From assembly GCA_022841705.1 (NCBI GenBank), contig JALHQZ010000002.1:186001-250000 (forward strand): a stretch of DNA of 64,000 bases. Direction: 5' to 3'. The translations under genes and the position numbers were made by a program. This DNA is from Pirellulales bacterium. GTDB taxonomy: Bacteria; Planctomycetota; Planctomycetia; Pirellulales; Lacipirellulaceae. Positions 43,840 through 54,642 of this stretch are shown here, piece after piece; within the stretch, counting starts at the first letter, position 1, and every line of letters starts with the position of its first letter. A model generated the notes under the pieces. The model made no database searches. It was given only the letters and a program-made list of their open reading frames with translations, and was not told where the DNA came from.

Positions 43840-43876
43840 CGCTATTCGCGCTGATTCGTTACGTTTGCGTTCGCCT

Positions 43877-45274
43877 TTACGCCACTTCGCGCAACTCGGC
43901 GACCTGGTTGAGTTTGTTGTAGAGGGTCTTGAGGCTGATGCCGAGCTCGTCGGCGGCTTTGGGTTTGTTGCCTTGGTGGCGCTCGAGGGCTTCGTGGATG
44001 GCGTCCATTTCCATGTCGCGGAGGGTCATCGGGCCGCGCGATCTTGCGGAGGTGGTGAGTTGGCGGCGCGTGAAGTGCGCCGGTAGACAGTCGGCGGTGA
44101 TGGGACCGGCGTCGCCGAGGATGGTGGCGTGTTCGATCACGTTTGCCAACTCGCGCACGTTGCCGGGCCAGACGTGGGCCTGCAGGGCGCGGATGGCGTC
44201 CTCCGTGAAGGTTTGATCGGCCGCGGCGCCTTTGGGTCGGAAGCGCTTGAGCAGGTGCGTCGCCAACTGCGGGATGTCTTCGAGCCGTTCGCGTAGCGCC
44301 GGCAAGTGGATCTCGAACGTATTGATGCGGTACATGAGGTCTTCGCGGAACTCGCCGGCGGAGACCATGTCGGACAAATCGCGGTGCGTGGCGCACACCA
44401 CACGCACATCAATGGTGAGCGTGCGATTCTCACCGACGCGGCGAATCTCCCGGCTTTCCAGGACGCGCAGCAGTTTCGCTTGCATCGCTTTGGGGAGCTC
44501 GCCGATTTCGTCCAAAAAGATGGTGCCCCCGTTGGCGACTTCAAACAGGCCGATGCGATGTTCATCGGCGCCTGTGAAGGCGCCTTTCGCGTGGCCGAAC
44601 AGTTCGCTTTCGATCAGGTTCTCGGGCAGGGCCCCGCAGTTGATCGCCACGAACGGCATGTCGGCCCGCGTGCTGTGATTGTGCACCGCGCGAGCGACCA
44701 GTTCTTTGCCAGTCCCCGTTTCGCCGAGGATCAGCACGGTTGAGTCGGTCGGCGCCACGCGCTGGATGAGCTTCTGCACGCGCTCCATCACCGGCGATGC
44801 GCCGACCAATTGCGGGGCGCCTTCGATGCGGTCGAGCCGGCGCTGCAGGGCGTAGTATTTCTTCATCAGCTCGCGCTTGGCGGCGACACGCTTAAGCAGC
44901 GCATCGATCTCCGCCAACTTGCACGGCTTGGTGAGGTAATCAAAAGCCCCGTACTTCACCGCGGCGATGGCGCTCTCCGTGGTGCTTTTGCCGGTGAGGA
45001 CCACCGCTTCGGTCTGTGGCGAGATTTCACGCAAGCGGCTGATGACTTCGATGCCAGTGAGGCCGGGCATGTCGAGGTCCACGATAATGCAGTCGTAGGC
45101 GTTCTTCTCGATCGCCGCGACCGCCGTCTCACCATCGGGGCAGACCGTCACTTGGTGCCCCAAGCGCGGGAGTTCCAGCTTCATCAGCTCTTGGAGCGAA
45201 CGTTCGTCGTCCGCGAAGAGGAGTGAGAGGCCGGCGGGTTTGGTTTTATCGGTGGGTTTGGTCATGGTTGTCAT
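43877..45274 (-). CDS. NtrC-family sigma-54-dependent response regulator
   Basis: A 465-residue regulator. The receiver (about 12-128) has phospho-Asp in CIIVDLDMPGLTGIE. The AAA+ domain (about 155-380) has Walker A GETGTGKEL, the sigma-54 contact GAFTGA and Walker B GTIFLDEIGEL. The C-terminal Fis-type HTH is LRDMEMDAIHEAL then ELGISLKTLYNKL. It activates sigma-54 promoters when phosphorylated. The partner is the kinase encoded 56 bases upstream on the same strand; the target genes are unknown. Confidence 0.95.
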   Translation of the reverse strand: MTTMTKPTDKTKPAGLSLLFADDERSLQELMKLELPRLGHQVTVCPDGETAVAAIEKNAYDCIIVDLDMPGLTGIEVISRLREISPQTEAVVLTGKSTTESAIAAVKYGAFDYLTKPCKLAEIDALLKRVAAKRELMKKYYALQRRLDRIEGAPQLVGASPVMERVQKLIQRVAPTDSTVLILGETGTGKELVARAVHNHSTRADMPFVAINCGALPENLIESELFGHAKGAFTGADEHRIGLFEVANGGTIFLDEIGELPKAMQAKLLRVLESREIRRVGENRTLTIDVRVVCATHRDLSDMVSAGEFREDLMYRINTFEIHLPALRERLEDIPQLATHLLKRFRPKGAAADQTFTEDAIRALQAHVWPGNVRELANVIEHATILGDAGPITADCLPAHFTRRQLTTSARSRGPMTLRDMEMDAIHEALERHQGNKPKAADELGISLKTLYNKLNQVAELREVA

Positions 45275-45330
45275 ATGTTGTTGAGTAGCGTACCGGACTA
45301 ACGTCGGGGGCTCATGTGTTGTGTTGGGTG

Positions 45331-46962
45331 CTACGCTGCCGCTTGCGACTTAGCGCTCCGCGGCAAGGTCACCACAAATCGCGAACCGCGTTTGGGCCCG
45401 TCGCTATGGGCGTCAATCCGCCCGTTATGTTCTTGGACGATGCGATAACTGATCGAGAGCCCAAGTCCGGTCCCTTGGCCCGCTTTGCCGCGGGTGAAGA
45501 AGGGCTCAAACAGATGCTTTTGCACTTCGTCGGTCATGCCGCAGCCGTTGTCTTCGACGCGCAGCTCGACATTCGGCCCTTTGGCGTTGAAGGCGACCTT
45601 CACCACGCCGTCGCGGTCCAAACTGTCGAGGCCGTTGGTGATGAGGTTCAGCACCACCTGTTTCATTTCTTGCGGGCAGACTTCCGCGACGATTGGCTCG
45701 CCCGCCACCAACTGCACTTCTTTCGATTGGTACCGGCCCAGATGCTGGACCATTTCGATCACGCCCTCGACCAGCTCTCGCAGATCGGTAGCGTGCTTCT
45801 GCGAATCGCCCAGGCGGGAAAAGTCGAGCAACTTTTCGGTGATTTGTTTACAACGGAACGCTTCGCGTTCGATCATTTCAAGGTAGCTTTTCACGACCGA
45901 CCATTCAGGATGCTCGTCGCCGCTGGCGGCCGGCGCGAGTTCCGCGATGCGGCTTTGGAGCGATTCGCTGCACATGGCGATCGACGCCAGCGGGTTGTTG
46001 ATCTCGTGCGCCACGCCCGCCGCCAGGAAGCCCACACTCGCCAGTTGCTCACTGCGGACAACTTCCTTCGTGCGCTCGCGCACTTGGCGGTCGAGATCAT
46101 CGTGCACCGCTTGAAACCGGTCCGTCATGGCGTTCATCGCGGTAGCGAGCTCGCCCATTTCGTCGCGGGTGTTGATGGTGATGCGATGGTTAAAATCCCC
46201 TGCCGCCACTCGGCGGGAACCGAGCACCAGTTGCCGGAAGGGTTGTTCGATCGCCTTGCGGAAGAGTACGAACGCACCGATCAAAAGGGCGATTCCGGCG
46301 AGCGCAGCGCCCCAAGCGAGCATCTGCGCGAGGTGGTACTCGGCCTTCACAGCGCCGGCCAAATCGTGCATTCGCACGTGCAAGTGACTCGGTAATTGAG
46401 CGGCCAACTCGTGGAGTGTCTGGATGGCAGTTTCGAGTTCGTCGAGTTCTTCTCCCAACTCGTCGAGCAACAAATTGTCAGCGAGTTTGCGAGATTGAAT
46501 CTTCTTGACTTGCGCGTCGATCTCGGCCAGCGTCTCGCGTTCACGGGCGTCGTCGGCAAACTGCGTCTCGTAGCGGTCACGATTTCGGTCAAGCTGCTTG
46601 CGATAGGCGGCGAGGGATTTAAGCACTTGCTCGAATTCGCCCTGATACATCTGCCGCAGGACCTTAAGTTCCCACGGGTTTTCGCCCGTTTGCGAGATGT
46701 ACCGCATCCCTAACTTGACAGCTTCATTGCGCTTGCTTGCAATCCGCTCGCGGGCCTTACCCAAAATTACACGCAGATCGCCTACGTGCCGACTGAACTC
46801 GCTTGCCAGCGGGAGTTCGGCCGAGCGGGCGCTGAGCGCCTTCGCCAATTCGCGGTAGGAATAAATCCCATTAAGCGCAGCGCCCAGCAGCAGCACCGTG
46901 CTGGTGGCCAACAGCCCCAGCCCGATGTGCAGTTTCACGCGCAGTGGGCGATGCCCGAGCAT
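45331..46962 (-). CDS. Sensor histidine kinase with HAMP domain
   Basis: A 543-residue membrane kinase. It has helix 1 at about 12-32, a periplasmic region of about 190 residues that is strongly alpha-helical (four-helix-bundle sensor style), helix 2 at about 228-250, HAMP at about 255-310, H-box [21 protein letters not shown]-box [10 protein letters not shown] and G-boxes VEDNGCGMT and [19 protein letters not shown] lies 6 bases upstream of ATG 46962, so I prefer this start to one 16 codons earlier. It is encoded just upstream of the NtrC-type regulator, forming a two-component pair. Confidence 0.92.
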   Translation of the reverse strand: MLGHRPLRVKLHIGLGLLATSTVLLLGAALNGIYSYRELAKALSARSAELPLASEFSRHVGDLRVILGKARERIASKRNEAVKLGMRYISQTGENPWELKVLRQMYQGEFEQVLKSLAAYRKQLDRNRDRYETQFADDARERETLAEIDAQVKKIQSRKLADNLLLDELGEELDELETAIQTLHELAAQLPSHLHVRMHDLAGAVKAEYHLAQMLAWGAALAGIALLIGAFVLFRKAIEQPFRQLVLGSRRVAAGDFNHRITINTRDEMGELATAMNAMTDRFQAVHDDLDRQVRERTKEVVRSEQLASVGFLAAGVAHEINNPLASIAMCSESLQSRIAELAPAASGDEHPEWSVVKSYLEMIEREAFRCKQITEKLLDFSRLGDSQKHATDLRELVEGVIEMVQHLGRYQSKEVQLVAGEPIVAEVCPQEMKQVVLNLITNGLDSLDRDGVVKVAFNAKGPNVELRVEDNGCGMTDEVQKHLFEPFFTRGKAGQGTGLGLSISYRIVQEHNGRIDAHSDGPKRGSRFVVTLPRSAKSQAAA

Positions 46963-47088
46963 ATGCGACCTCCGTGTCGCGCGACGGTAAGAAGCAGCGA
47001 ACTCATCCATGAGCCGCCGCAGGTTTTGAAAGTTTTACACACCCGGCGCGGCGGGGGCAAGAACAATTGGATGCTAGCAGATTAGTCG

Positions 47089-47132
47089 TTAGCCGCGGGC
47101 CCAGATTTCCAGAGAACGGGCCCGCGCGCTAC
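47089..47132. repeat. REPIN-like pair after the LptF/G permease
   Basis: TTAGCCGCGGGCCC (47089-47102) is inverted at 47118-47131, ending in CTAC (47129-47132). The GTAG head on the minus strand shares its last base with the permease stop codon. Confidence 0.7.
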
Positions 47133-48307
47133 TAATGCTGAACGACCTTACGCATCATCACCCACCCCCACAGCGCGAGCGCGATGTTGCCGACCCACAC
47201 CGCTGGGGGTGGGATGGCGCCATCCTTTGCCTGCTTGATGCCGACGATGAAGAGCGGGTAATACACGATCAAGATCGGTAGAAAGCAGATGAAGAAACTG
47301 GCGAGAAACTCGCCCTTCTGCCGGATGATGGCCATTGGCACGCCGACCATCACGAAGCACAAGCAGCTAAACCCCGTCGCCCAACGGCGCCAAGGCTCGG
47401 CATGCAGGCGAGTGAGAGTGGAGCTGGTGTTGGCAATTTCGCTCGCGACGGGATTCCACGCATCCGCCGAGAGAGTGGGGAAGCCGCCGGTGGTAAGCGC
47501 CGCCAGCGTGGTGGCCGCCGATTCGCGCTCGAGCGTTTGCCGCTTCTTGCCTTCACGGCGAATCGCCGAGTTGATTTCGCTCAGGGCGTACGTGGAAGGA
47601 CTGCGCCCGCCGGAGCCTTTCAGTTGGTCAAGCGGAATCTCTTGTTCGACAAACGTCGGGTCGATCACGCGGACCGAGCCTTCGACGTTCACATTCTCGA
47701 ACCGCACGAAGAGGCTGTGTTTCTGCTTGTCGAATCGCATTTCGCCGCTCGCGGCGGAGATGGTCCACGGCGACTTATTGCCGCTGCCGGCGACGGTGAC
47801 AGTCGGTTGAATCAGCCGGCGGCCATCGACACGGCGGACGTTGATCGACAGCGGCCCATTCGCATATGACCGGTTCACGCGCAGTTGGCCGTAGACCACT
47901 TCTTCGAGCGATTCGAGCACCACGCGCTCCACGCCGAGGCGGCCCCACGAGACGGCCAGGTCGCTGAGCCACACGGCGCCGAGGCTCACAGCGGTCGCGA
48001 GCGCCAGCACCGGCATCGCCAGTTTCCACGGCGAGATACCCATCGATTTGAGCGCCACCACTTCATTGAACGCGCTCATCCGCCCAAAGACGCTGGTGGT
48101 CGCCAGCAACATGGTCCCGGGGACCGCGAACTGCATCGCCTGCGGCAACAGGTACGGCAGCATCCGGAGCAGCGGCGCGAGGCCGAGGCCATTATCGACC
48201 GCTTCTTTGCCCAACATGCCGAAGAAAATGAGCGCGGTCATGCCGCTCAAGGTGACAGTGAACACCTTGAGCAGATCAAACACGATGTAGCGGGTAACAA
48301 TTCCCAC
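47132..48307 (-). CDS. LptF/LptG-family permease
   Basis: A 391-residue membrane protein of the YjgP/YjgQ family, the inner-membrane part of lipopolysaccharide transport. It has membrane helices near 12-35, 55-75 and 100-118 in the N-terminal part, a periplasmic domain of about 150-280, and three C-terminal helices (WATGFSCLCFVMVGVPMAII near 315). The usual partner and the LptB ATPase are not here, so I cannot decide LptF versus LptG. A strong N-terminal hydrophobic start (RYIVFDLLKVFTVTLSGMTALIFF) supports the start at 48307. Confidence 0.85.
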   Translation of the reverse strand: MGIVTRYIVFDLLKVFTVTLSGMTALIFFGMLGKEAVDNGLGLAPLLRMLPYLLPQAMQFAVPGTMLLATTSVFGRMSAFNEVVALKSMGISPWKLAMPVLALATAVSLGAVWLSDLAVSWGRLGVERVVLESLEEVVYGQLRVNRSYANGPLSINVRRVDGRRLIQPTVTVAGSGNKSPWTISAASGEMRFDKQKHSLFVRFENVNVEGSVRVIDPTFVEQEIPLDQLKGSGGRSPSTYALSEINSAIRREGKKRQTLERESAATTLAALTTGGFPTLSADAWNPVASEIANTSSTLTRLHAEPWRRWATGFSCLCFVMVGVPMAIIRQKGEFLASFFICFLPILIVYYPLFIVGIKQAKDGAIPPPAVWVGNIALALWGWVMMRKVVQH

Positions 48308-48406
48308 CGCTTAACCTCAACAGAGACGTTGCGTAAGCGGCGTAATGTAGCGGAGTTCACCGGGGCAGCAAGAGCGATCACGGCCTGATAGCACGGCGCT
48401 ACGGTC

Positions 48407-48489
48407 TTAGCACGCTCGCCGAAGTCCCGTGCAGAAAAGTAGCGGCGCGGATAAATCGCGGTCCGCACGGGACTTCGGTCCTGTGCTAC
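48407..48489. repeat. REPIN-like GCACGGGACTTCGG pair
   Basis: TTAGCACGCTCGCCGAAGTC on the left is inverted on the right as GCACGGGACTTCGGTCC followed by TGTGCTAC. It lies 8 bases downstream of the minus-strand 52-residue gene. The same family recurs at 52853-52914. Confidence 0.8.
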
Positions 48490-48496
48490 AACATGC

Positions 48497-48655
48497 CTAT
48501 TTCTTCTTCGCTTTCTTTTTCGCCTGCTTCACGGGGGCGGCCTTCTTGGTCGACTTTTTCGCCGTCGCTTTGGAGGCGCTGCCTTTGCCGCCGGAGAAGA
48601 TTTTTTCCCAATTACTGGCGTACTTTTCGTTCGAACCGACCCGCACGACGCTCAT
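48497..48655 (-). CDS. 52-residue protein with Lys/Ala tail
   Basis: A short gene read on the minus strand: MSVVRVGSNEKYASNWEKIF, then GGKGSASKATAKKSTKKAAP, then a Lys-rich end. The first 20 residues are ordinary; the last 30 are Lys/Ala/Ser-rich like histone H1-type tails, so nucleic-acid binding is plausible. AAGGG lies about 9 bases upstream of ATG 48655. Conservation outside the window cannot be checked. It is divergent from the adjacent signal-peptide gene and its stop lies just before a REPIN. Confidence 0.7.
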   Translation of the reverse strand: MSVVRVGSNEKYASNWEKIFSGGKGSASKATAKKSTKKAAPVKQAKKKAKKK

Positions 48656-48771
48656 TGCCGAAACCCTTTGTGATTTGGAGAGAGTTGTCTAGTGGTTACC
48701 GTTTTACGCAGCGAACCGGGTTGATTCAATCCCAACTGGCCGGTGCGGGGTTCATCAGGCACAATGGGGTG

Positions 48772-50844
48772 ATGCCGCGCTGGTTTTTGGTCCGATTGGT
48801 CGCCCTGCTCATCGCGCTGGCGGCTGCGCCGCTCTTGGCGGCGACGATTACGGAAGTTGAGCTGGGCGTCGGCGGCATCCATCGGCTGGGCGAATGGTTC
48901 CCGGTACGTGTTGCCGTCGAGGCCGCCAATGGCCCCCTGACCGCCGTGGTTAGCGCGCCGGATACCGAAGGGGTCGCGATGCTCACGTCGGCGCCGGCGG
49001 AGGGTGGCGCCGCTGAAGTCCTCTGCCGGCTTGGGCGCCGCGATGCGGTGCTGGAGATCGCGCTGCTTGACGCCGAGCAAAAAGTCGTGGCGCGGCGAAC
49101 CATGCGAACCAGCACCACACCGCCGCAGGAAGCGGCCGCCCGCTGCGTGCTGGTGGTGGGCGAAGTGAACCTCGAAGCGGTCAATGCGCTCGTGCCGGGG
49201 GGCGAGCAGCCGGACAAGGTGAGTTTGTCACGACCGGTAACTGCGGGCGAAATGCCACGCACGAGCTGGGGGCTCGCGGCGTTCGATGCCCTGGTGATTG
49301 GCCCTTCGGCTGCGAAGGAGCTGCGCGAGCTGGCCACCGACGATCCGCGGTTCGTTGCCATTCGGCAATGGGTACAGCTTGGCGGGCGACTGATCTTCGC
49401 GGCGGGCGATGCGGCGCCGCAACTGCTCACCGAGCGCAGCCCGTGGGCAGAGCTCACCGGCTGCGTGGCGCGCGATCCCTCGCCACAGTTCGAGTTCGGG
49501 GCACTCGAAGGTTTCGCCAATGCCAGCGATGCCGTGCCGCTCTCAGCCGGTGCAACAGTGAACGTCGTGCAACTTGTCGAAGTGCGAGGGCGCCTCCTCG
49601 CCGGTGAGGAAGAGTTGCCGCTCATCGTCTCCAATTCCATCGGCTTCGGCGACGTGGTGAGTGTGGCGATCAATCTCGATGCAGCGCCCCTGATCGAGTG
49701 GAAAGGGCGGCGCGGCTTGCTGCGTAATGTCTTGGGTATTGATGACGAGTCGGCGACAAACACTGCGAGCGCCGGCGCACTTATGGGGCGTGGCGCCACG
49801 GAACTGAGCGCGGCGATTCGCGAACAGCTCGACCTTGCCGTTCCTGGCGCCCAGCGGCCGACTCTGCTAACCGTGATGACGGGGCTCATCGGCTATCTGC
49901 TGTTGCTGGGGCCCGGTTGTTACTTCGTCGTGCAAAGGCTCGGCCGGCCGGGTGTCGCGTGGGTGCTCTTTCCGCTGGTGATTATCGGCGCGGTGGCCCT
50001 TGCTCTGCAGGCGGGTAAGGCGGCGCCCATTGCTGCGGCGCCGATTAGTCAACTCGAAATCGTCGATGTCTTGCCCGCCGAGAAGTTCACCCGCGGAGCG
50101 CTCTTCGCGCAACTTGGTTCCAATAACGCCCACCGGTTCGAACTCAGCCTTGCGCGGAATAATCTCGAAGCGATCACCGAAACGCTCGCTTGGCATGGCG
50201 CCACCGGCGCGGGGCTCGGCGGAATGAATAGCGCCAGCAGTTCGGTCGGCGCAGCATACTCCGCCGAAGTTGATCGAATCGATGGTGTGCCGATTCCCAC
50301 GGGCGCCACGCGGAGCTTCACTGCGAAGTGGCTTGCGCCAAGTGGGCCGGCGGTCACTGCTGAACTCACTGCAAGTGATGGCCTCGTGACAGGCGCAATC
50401 ACCAACGACACCAAGCAAACGTTCAAGAATGCTCGCCTGATTTACGGCGATTGGGCGTGGCGCATTCCGCAGATCGCGGCGGGTGAAACGATTAACATCA
50501 GCGAAGAGCTGGCCCCGCTGAAGTTCCGCACGATGATCGAACGTGACTACCTCGGCGCCGACGGGCTGAGCCGCCAGGCGATTCAATACGACCGGATCGA
50601 GCGCCTCGCCCCACTGCTGATGTTCGGCCGGCAATTGCAACCGTCGCTCCGCGCACCCTTGAGCAACGAGCGCGAACGTAAGCTCGACATTAGCGATCAA
50701 CTCGCCGCCGGGCGCGCGATTCTGCTGGTTCCGATCAGTACGCCGACAACGCGGTTGGCATCGAGGGCCGAACCGATCACGCCGACTGCGGCGGCGACTT
50801 GGACGTACTATCGATATGTTTTGTCCGTGGTCAGTGGTCAGTAG
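48772..50844 (+). CDS. Exported membrane-anchored protein, unknown function
   Basis: A 690-residue protein with a signal peptide (MPRWFLVRLVALLIALAAAPLLA) and a large extracytoplasmic region. A central part (about 150-310) looks like a glutamine-amidotransferase-type or DUF4350-like alpha/beta domain: ALVIGPSAAKELRELA, IRQWVQLGGRLIFAAGD. Helices near 363-385 and 390-410 (TLLTVMTGLIGYLLLLGPG, VLFPLVIIGAVALALQAGK) anchor it. A second extracytoplasmic or beta part follows (about 420-690). It precedes an ABC-2 permease gene on the same strand, and such pairs are common in planctomycetes. Function is unknown. Confidence 0.75.
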   Translation: MPRWFLVRLVALLIALAAAPLLAATITEVELGVGGIHRLGEWFPVRVAVEAANGPLTAVVSAPDTEGVAMLTSAPAEGGAAEVLCRLGRRDAVLEIALLDAEQKVVARRTMRTSTTPPQEAAARCVLVVGEVNLEAVNALVPGGEQPDKVSLSRPVTAGEMPRTSWGLAAFDALVIGPSAAKELRELATDDPRFVAIRQWVQLGGRLIFAAGDAAPQLLTERSPWAELTGCVARDPSPQFEFGALEGFANASDAVPLSAGATVNVVQLVEVRGRLLAGEEELPLIVSNSIGFGDVVSVAINLDAAPLIEWKGRRGLLRNVLGIDDESATNTASAGALMGRGATELSAAIREQLDLAVPGAQRPTLLTVMTGLIGYLLLLGPGCYFVVQRLGRPGVAWVLFPLVIIGAVALALQAGKAAPIAAAPISQLEIVDVLPAEKFTRGALFAQLGSNNAHRFELSLARNNLEAITETLAWHGATGAGLGGMNSASSSVGAAYSAEVDRIDGVPIPTGATRSFTAKWLAPSGPAVTAELTASDGLVTGAITNDTKQTFKNARLIYGDWAWRIPQIAAGETINISEELAPLKFRTMIERDYLGADGLSRQAIQYDRIERLAPLLMFGRQLQPSLRAPLSNERERKLDISDQLAAGRAILLVPISTPTTRLASRAEPITPTAAATWTYYRYVLSVVSGQ

Positions 50845-50905
50845 TCAGTGGTACTCAGCACTTGCAACTTCTTAACTACTGACTACGGACCACTAACTAC
50901 TGACC
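50829..50905. repeat. Tandem-word hairpin upstream of ABC-2 permease
   Basis: GTCAGTGGTCAGTAGTCAGTGG (seen as 50829-50850 in overlapping words) is mirrored by CCACTAACTACTGAC (about 50890-50904). It straddles the end of the previous gene and ends near the permease start at 50912. The words are the same as those at 5181-5222. Confidence 0.7.
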
Positions 50906-50911
50906 AATTCC

Positions 50912-51739
50912 ATGCAATCAACGCTCGCCACTTGGTGGACCATCTTCCAACTCTGCGTCGCCGAGCGGCTGGCGTATCGGGGGGATTTTGTCCTTGGCAC
51001 GCTGATGCGGTTTCTGCCGATCGTGACGCAGATTTTTCTGTGGACGGCCGTCTTTCAAGCCGCCGGCACGCAGCAAATCGGCGGGTTCAATCGCGACGAA
51101 GTGGTGGCGTACTACCTACTGACGATGGTCGCCCGCGCGTTTTCGAGCATGCCGGGGCTGGCGAGCGGAGTGGCGAACCAAATCCGCAGCGGTGAAATCA
51201 AAAAGTTCATGATTCAGCCGATTGACTTGGTGAGTTACCAGCTCCTCGCGCGGCTCGGCCATAAGGTGGTGTACTACGCCGTGGCGACGGGGCCGTTTGC
51301 GCTGGTGTTTTATCTCTGCCGCGGGTACTTCAGCGGCTGGCCTAGCGGCGAAGTACTGCTGGCGTTTGGGATTTCGTTGTTGCTAAGTTTTTTGCTCGGC
51401 TTCTTTCTGGAACTAACCCTTGGGATGTTGGGGTTTTGGTTTTTGGAAGTGAGCGCGCTGCTGTTCGTCTACATGCTGCTCAACTTTTTCCTCTCGGGTC
51501 ACATGTTCCCGCTGAGTTTGCTCTCCGACAACCTGCCGGCGCCATGGGGCGGGCTGATTGAAGCGAATCCGCTCAAGTATTTGGCTTATTACCCGGCAGC
51601 CGTGTTCTTGGGCAAAGTTCCCGCGGATCAGTTGTGGACTGGGATCGGCATCCAGGCTCTGTGGACGCTCTTTTTCGTGGTGGCGTGCCGCTTAGCGCTG
51701 CGCGCCGGGTACAATCGGTACAGTGGATATGGTGGTTAG
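50912..51739 (+). CDS. ABC-2-type permease (ABC2_membrane_6-like)
   Basis: A 275-residue membrane protein with six hydrophobic segments: about 25-50, 60-80, 115-140, 145-175, 178-205 and 240-262. The start LATWWTIFQLCVAERLAYRGDFVLGT and the pattern FNRDEVVAYYLLTMVARAF are typical of permeases of the DUF990/EcsB-like ABC-2 group. The ATPase is not adjacent. It follows the unknown membrane protein gene by 67 bases, with a tandem-word hairpin in between. Export of an envelope or glycan component is plausible, inferred from family only. Confidence 0.8.
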   Translation: MQSTLATWWTIFQLCVAERLAYRGDFVLGTLMRFLPIVTQIFLWTAVFQAAGTQQIGGFNRDEVVAYYLLTMVARAFSSMPGLASGVANQIRSGEIKKFMIQPIDLVSYQLLARLGHKVVYYAVATGPFALVFYLCRGYFSGWPSGEVLLAFGISLLLSFLLGFFLELTLGMLGFWFLEVSALLFVYMLLNFFLSGHMFPLSLLSDNLPAPWGGLIEANPLKYLAYYPAAVFLGKVPADQLWTGIGIQALWTLFFVVACRLALRAGYNRYSGYGG

Positions 51740-51812
51740 TGGTTAGTGGTTAGTTGTCAGCAGTCATTGGCCACGCGCTCTGCTATCCCGTCGCAGCTAA
51801 CGAAGAATTGTG

Positions 51813-52856
51813 ATGGAACATTCCGAACCACTTCCGCCACGACCGACTGAGGCGGTTGCGTACGAACTCGCCCGCGCGTTGCGCGCGGAGCGCATCCTCT
51901 GCACCACCGCCGGGCGGGCGCAGGCGGCGATTCAATTGGCGGCCGATCGGCCCAGTGCGCAGGTGACCTGTTGGTTTCTCGACGAGCATCTTCGCCAGCT
52001 CGCGGCGGCGGGGCAGGGGGGCGAAAACCTGTCGCTGCTCTGCGCTGCTGATCCACCGACGGCCCCGATTGATCTCGCCGTGTTGCCGCTGTCGATGAGT
52101 GGTGACGCCGAGCTCACGCGCGACCTGTTGCAACTAGCGTTCGACCGACTCACCATCGGTGGCAAGCTCGTGGCGGTCACCAACAATCGCCGCGACCTGT
52201 GGTTGCGCAACCAACTGGCGGACTACACCAAGCACCTGAGCGCCGAGCGTGGCAAAGAAACGATGGCGTATATCACCACGAAGAACGCCCCGCTGAAACG
52301 CCTGCGCAACTACCAGTGCGAGTTCGCCTTCCGCGACGCCGGCAATCTCATCTTCGCCATCAGCCGCCCCGGCGTCTTTTCGCATCGGCATATTGACCCC
52401 GGCGCCCGGCGACTGCTTGAGTTCGCCGAGGTCACGCCGGGCATGAAGCTGCTCGACATCGGTTGCGGCGCCGGCACGGTGGCGCTCGCATTGGCGCGGC
52501 GCGAACCAACTTGCCAGGTGACGGCGATCGATAGCAACATCCGCGCGGTGCAGTGTACGGCAGCCGGAGTTGCGCGGAACGAACTGACGAACGTCACCGT
52601 GCGGCATTCCTCCGCCGGCGATTTTGTCGCAGCCGAACCGTTTGATCTGGTGCTCGCGAACCCGCCGTACTTTTCGGATTACGAAATCGCGGATCGCTTC
52701 GTCGCCGCCGCTGCTCGTAGTCTGCGGCCCGGTGGAAAGCTGCTGCTGGTGACGAAGACGCCGCAGTGGTACGCGGAGAGTTTGCCGCGGCGGTGGGGCG
52801 AAGTGGTGGCGACGGAAGTGAAACAGTATTTTGTGATCGGGGCGACGCGTCCGTAG
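51813..52856 (+). CDS. RsmC-like methyltransferase
   Basis: A 347-residue SAM-dependent methyltransferase with two domains. The N-terminal part (about 1-170) is a degenerate, non-catalytic Rossmann-like fold. The C-terminal part (about 180-340) carries LLDIGCGAGTVALALA (motif I) and the catalytic LANPPYFSD near 285, the NPPY tetrad of N-methyltransferases. This is the architecture of RsmC/RlmG, which methylate guanines in rRNA. I start at ATG 51813; GTG one codon earlier is the alternative. The stop TAG at 52854 is part of a REP head. Confidence 0.82.
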   Translation: MEHSEPLPPRPTEAVAYELARALRAERILCTTAGRAQAAIQLAADRPSAQVTCWFLDEHLRQLAAAGQGGENLSLLCAADPPTAPIDLAVLPLSMSGDAELTRDLLQLAFDRLTIGGKLVAVTNNRRDLWLRNQLADYTKHLSAERGKETMAYITTKNAPLKRLRNYQCEFAFRDAGNLIFAISRPGVFSHRHIDPGARRLLEFAEVTPGMKLLDIGCGAGTVALALARREPTCQVTAIDSNIRAVQCTAAGVARNELTNVTVRHSSAGDFVAAEPFDLVLANPPYFSDYEIADRFVAAAARSLRPGGKLLLVTKTPQWYAESLPRRWGEVVATEVKQYFVIGATRP

Positions 52857-52914
52857 CACGGGACCGAAGTCCCGTGCGAGCATTTTTTCGTATGGGACTT
52901 CGGTCCCGTACTAC
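52853..52914. repeat. GTAG-headed REPIN after the methyltransferase gene
   Basis: GTAGCACGGGACCGAAGTCC at 52853 and its inverted partner ending in CTAC at 52914 flank a T-rich loop (52880-52887). Each arm is palindromic (CACGGGACC with GTCCCGTGC). The TAG of the left head is the methyltransferase stop codon. It is the same family as 48407-48489. Confidence 0.85.
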
Positions 52915-52922
52915 GGTGGGCG

Positions 52923-54035
<1,113 letters not shown>

Positions 54036-54136
54036 AAAGGTTATAGCCACTGGCCACGCCGTTCAGTATCCTAGGCGTAGCTTAATGGTTCTAGGATCAC
54101 CCTTGGAAAAGCGCGGGCAAGAACCCCGCGGCGAAC

Positions 54137-54637
54137 GTGGCTGAATCGGAACAACCCGAACCATCGCCAAGTCCCGCATCGCCACGGGCCGCGCCGCCGA
54201 AGATGCCCGCGCAGCCAAGCATGACAGTGGGGCCGTTTCAGTTCACCTCGACCGGGGTGCGGATGAGCGGCAGGCCCACCGTCGACGCGTGGAAGGGCCC
54301 CCTGCAATTCGCCCTGTGGTGCCAGCGGGCCGGGCCGTGGTGGATTGGCGATTTGGTGAACGCGGGCGAAGATGGCTTCGGCGAAGCCTTCAGCCAACTG
54401 TGCGAGGGGATTGTCAGCGACGAACAGCTCAGCCGCTACGCCGCCGTGGCCCGCAAGGTGCCTCGCGAGGTGCGTGTACCAGGTTTAAGCTGGAGCGCCC
54501 ACGCCGCCGTTGCGCAGCTCACGCGCGACCAGCAGCGACAATTCCTTCGCCGCGCATTACAAGAAGGGTTAACAAGCGAAGAGTTGCGGCGAGAAGTGCG
54601 CGCGTTTCAAAAAAGTCAAACCAAGACATCGGAGTAA
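54137..54637 (+). CDS. Hypothetical protein with Trp/Gly motif
   Basis: A 166-residue protein starting with GTG. The first 35 residues are Pro/Ser-rich and probably disordered. Residues 50-160 hold the block AGPWWIGDLVNAGEDGFGEAFSQLC, then ARKVPREVRVPGLSWSAHAAVAQL, then RRALQEGLTSEELRREVRAF. It looks all-helical, similar to small regulators or adaptors seen in phages and plasmids, but I cannot name a family. The stop codon overlaps the Shine-Dalgarno of the next gene, so the two are likely co-translated. Confidence 0.6.
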   Translation: MAESEQPEPSPSPASPRAAPPKMPAQPSMTVGPFQFTSTGVRMSGRPTVDAWKGPLQFALWCQRAGPWWIGDLVNAGEDGFGEAFSQLCEGIVSDEQLSRYAAVARKVPREVRVPGLSWSAHAAVAQLTRDQQRQFLRRALQEGLTSEELRREVRAFQKSQTKTSE

Positions 54638-54642
54638 CCCGA

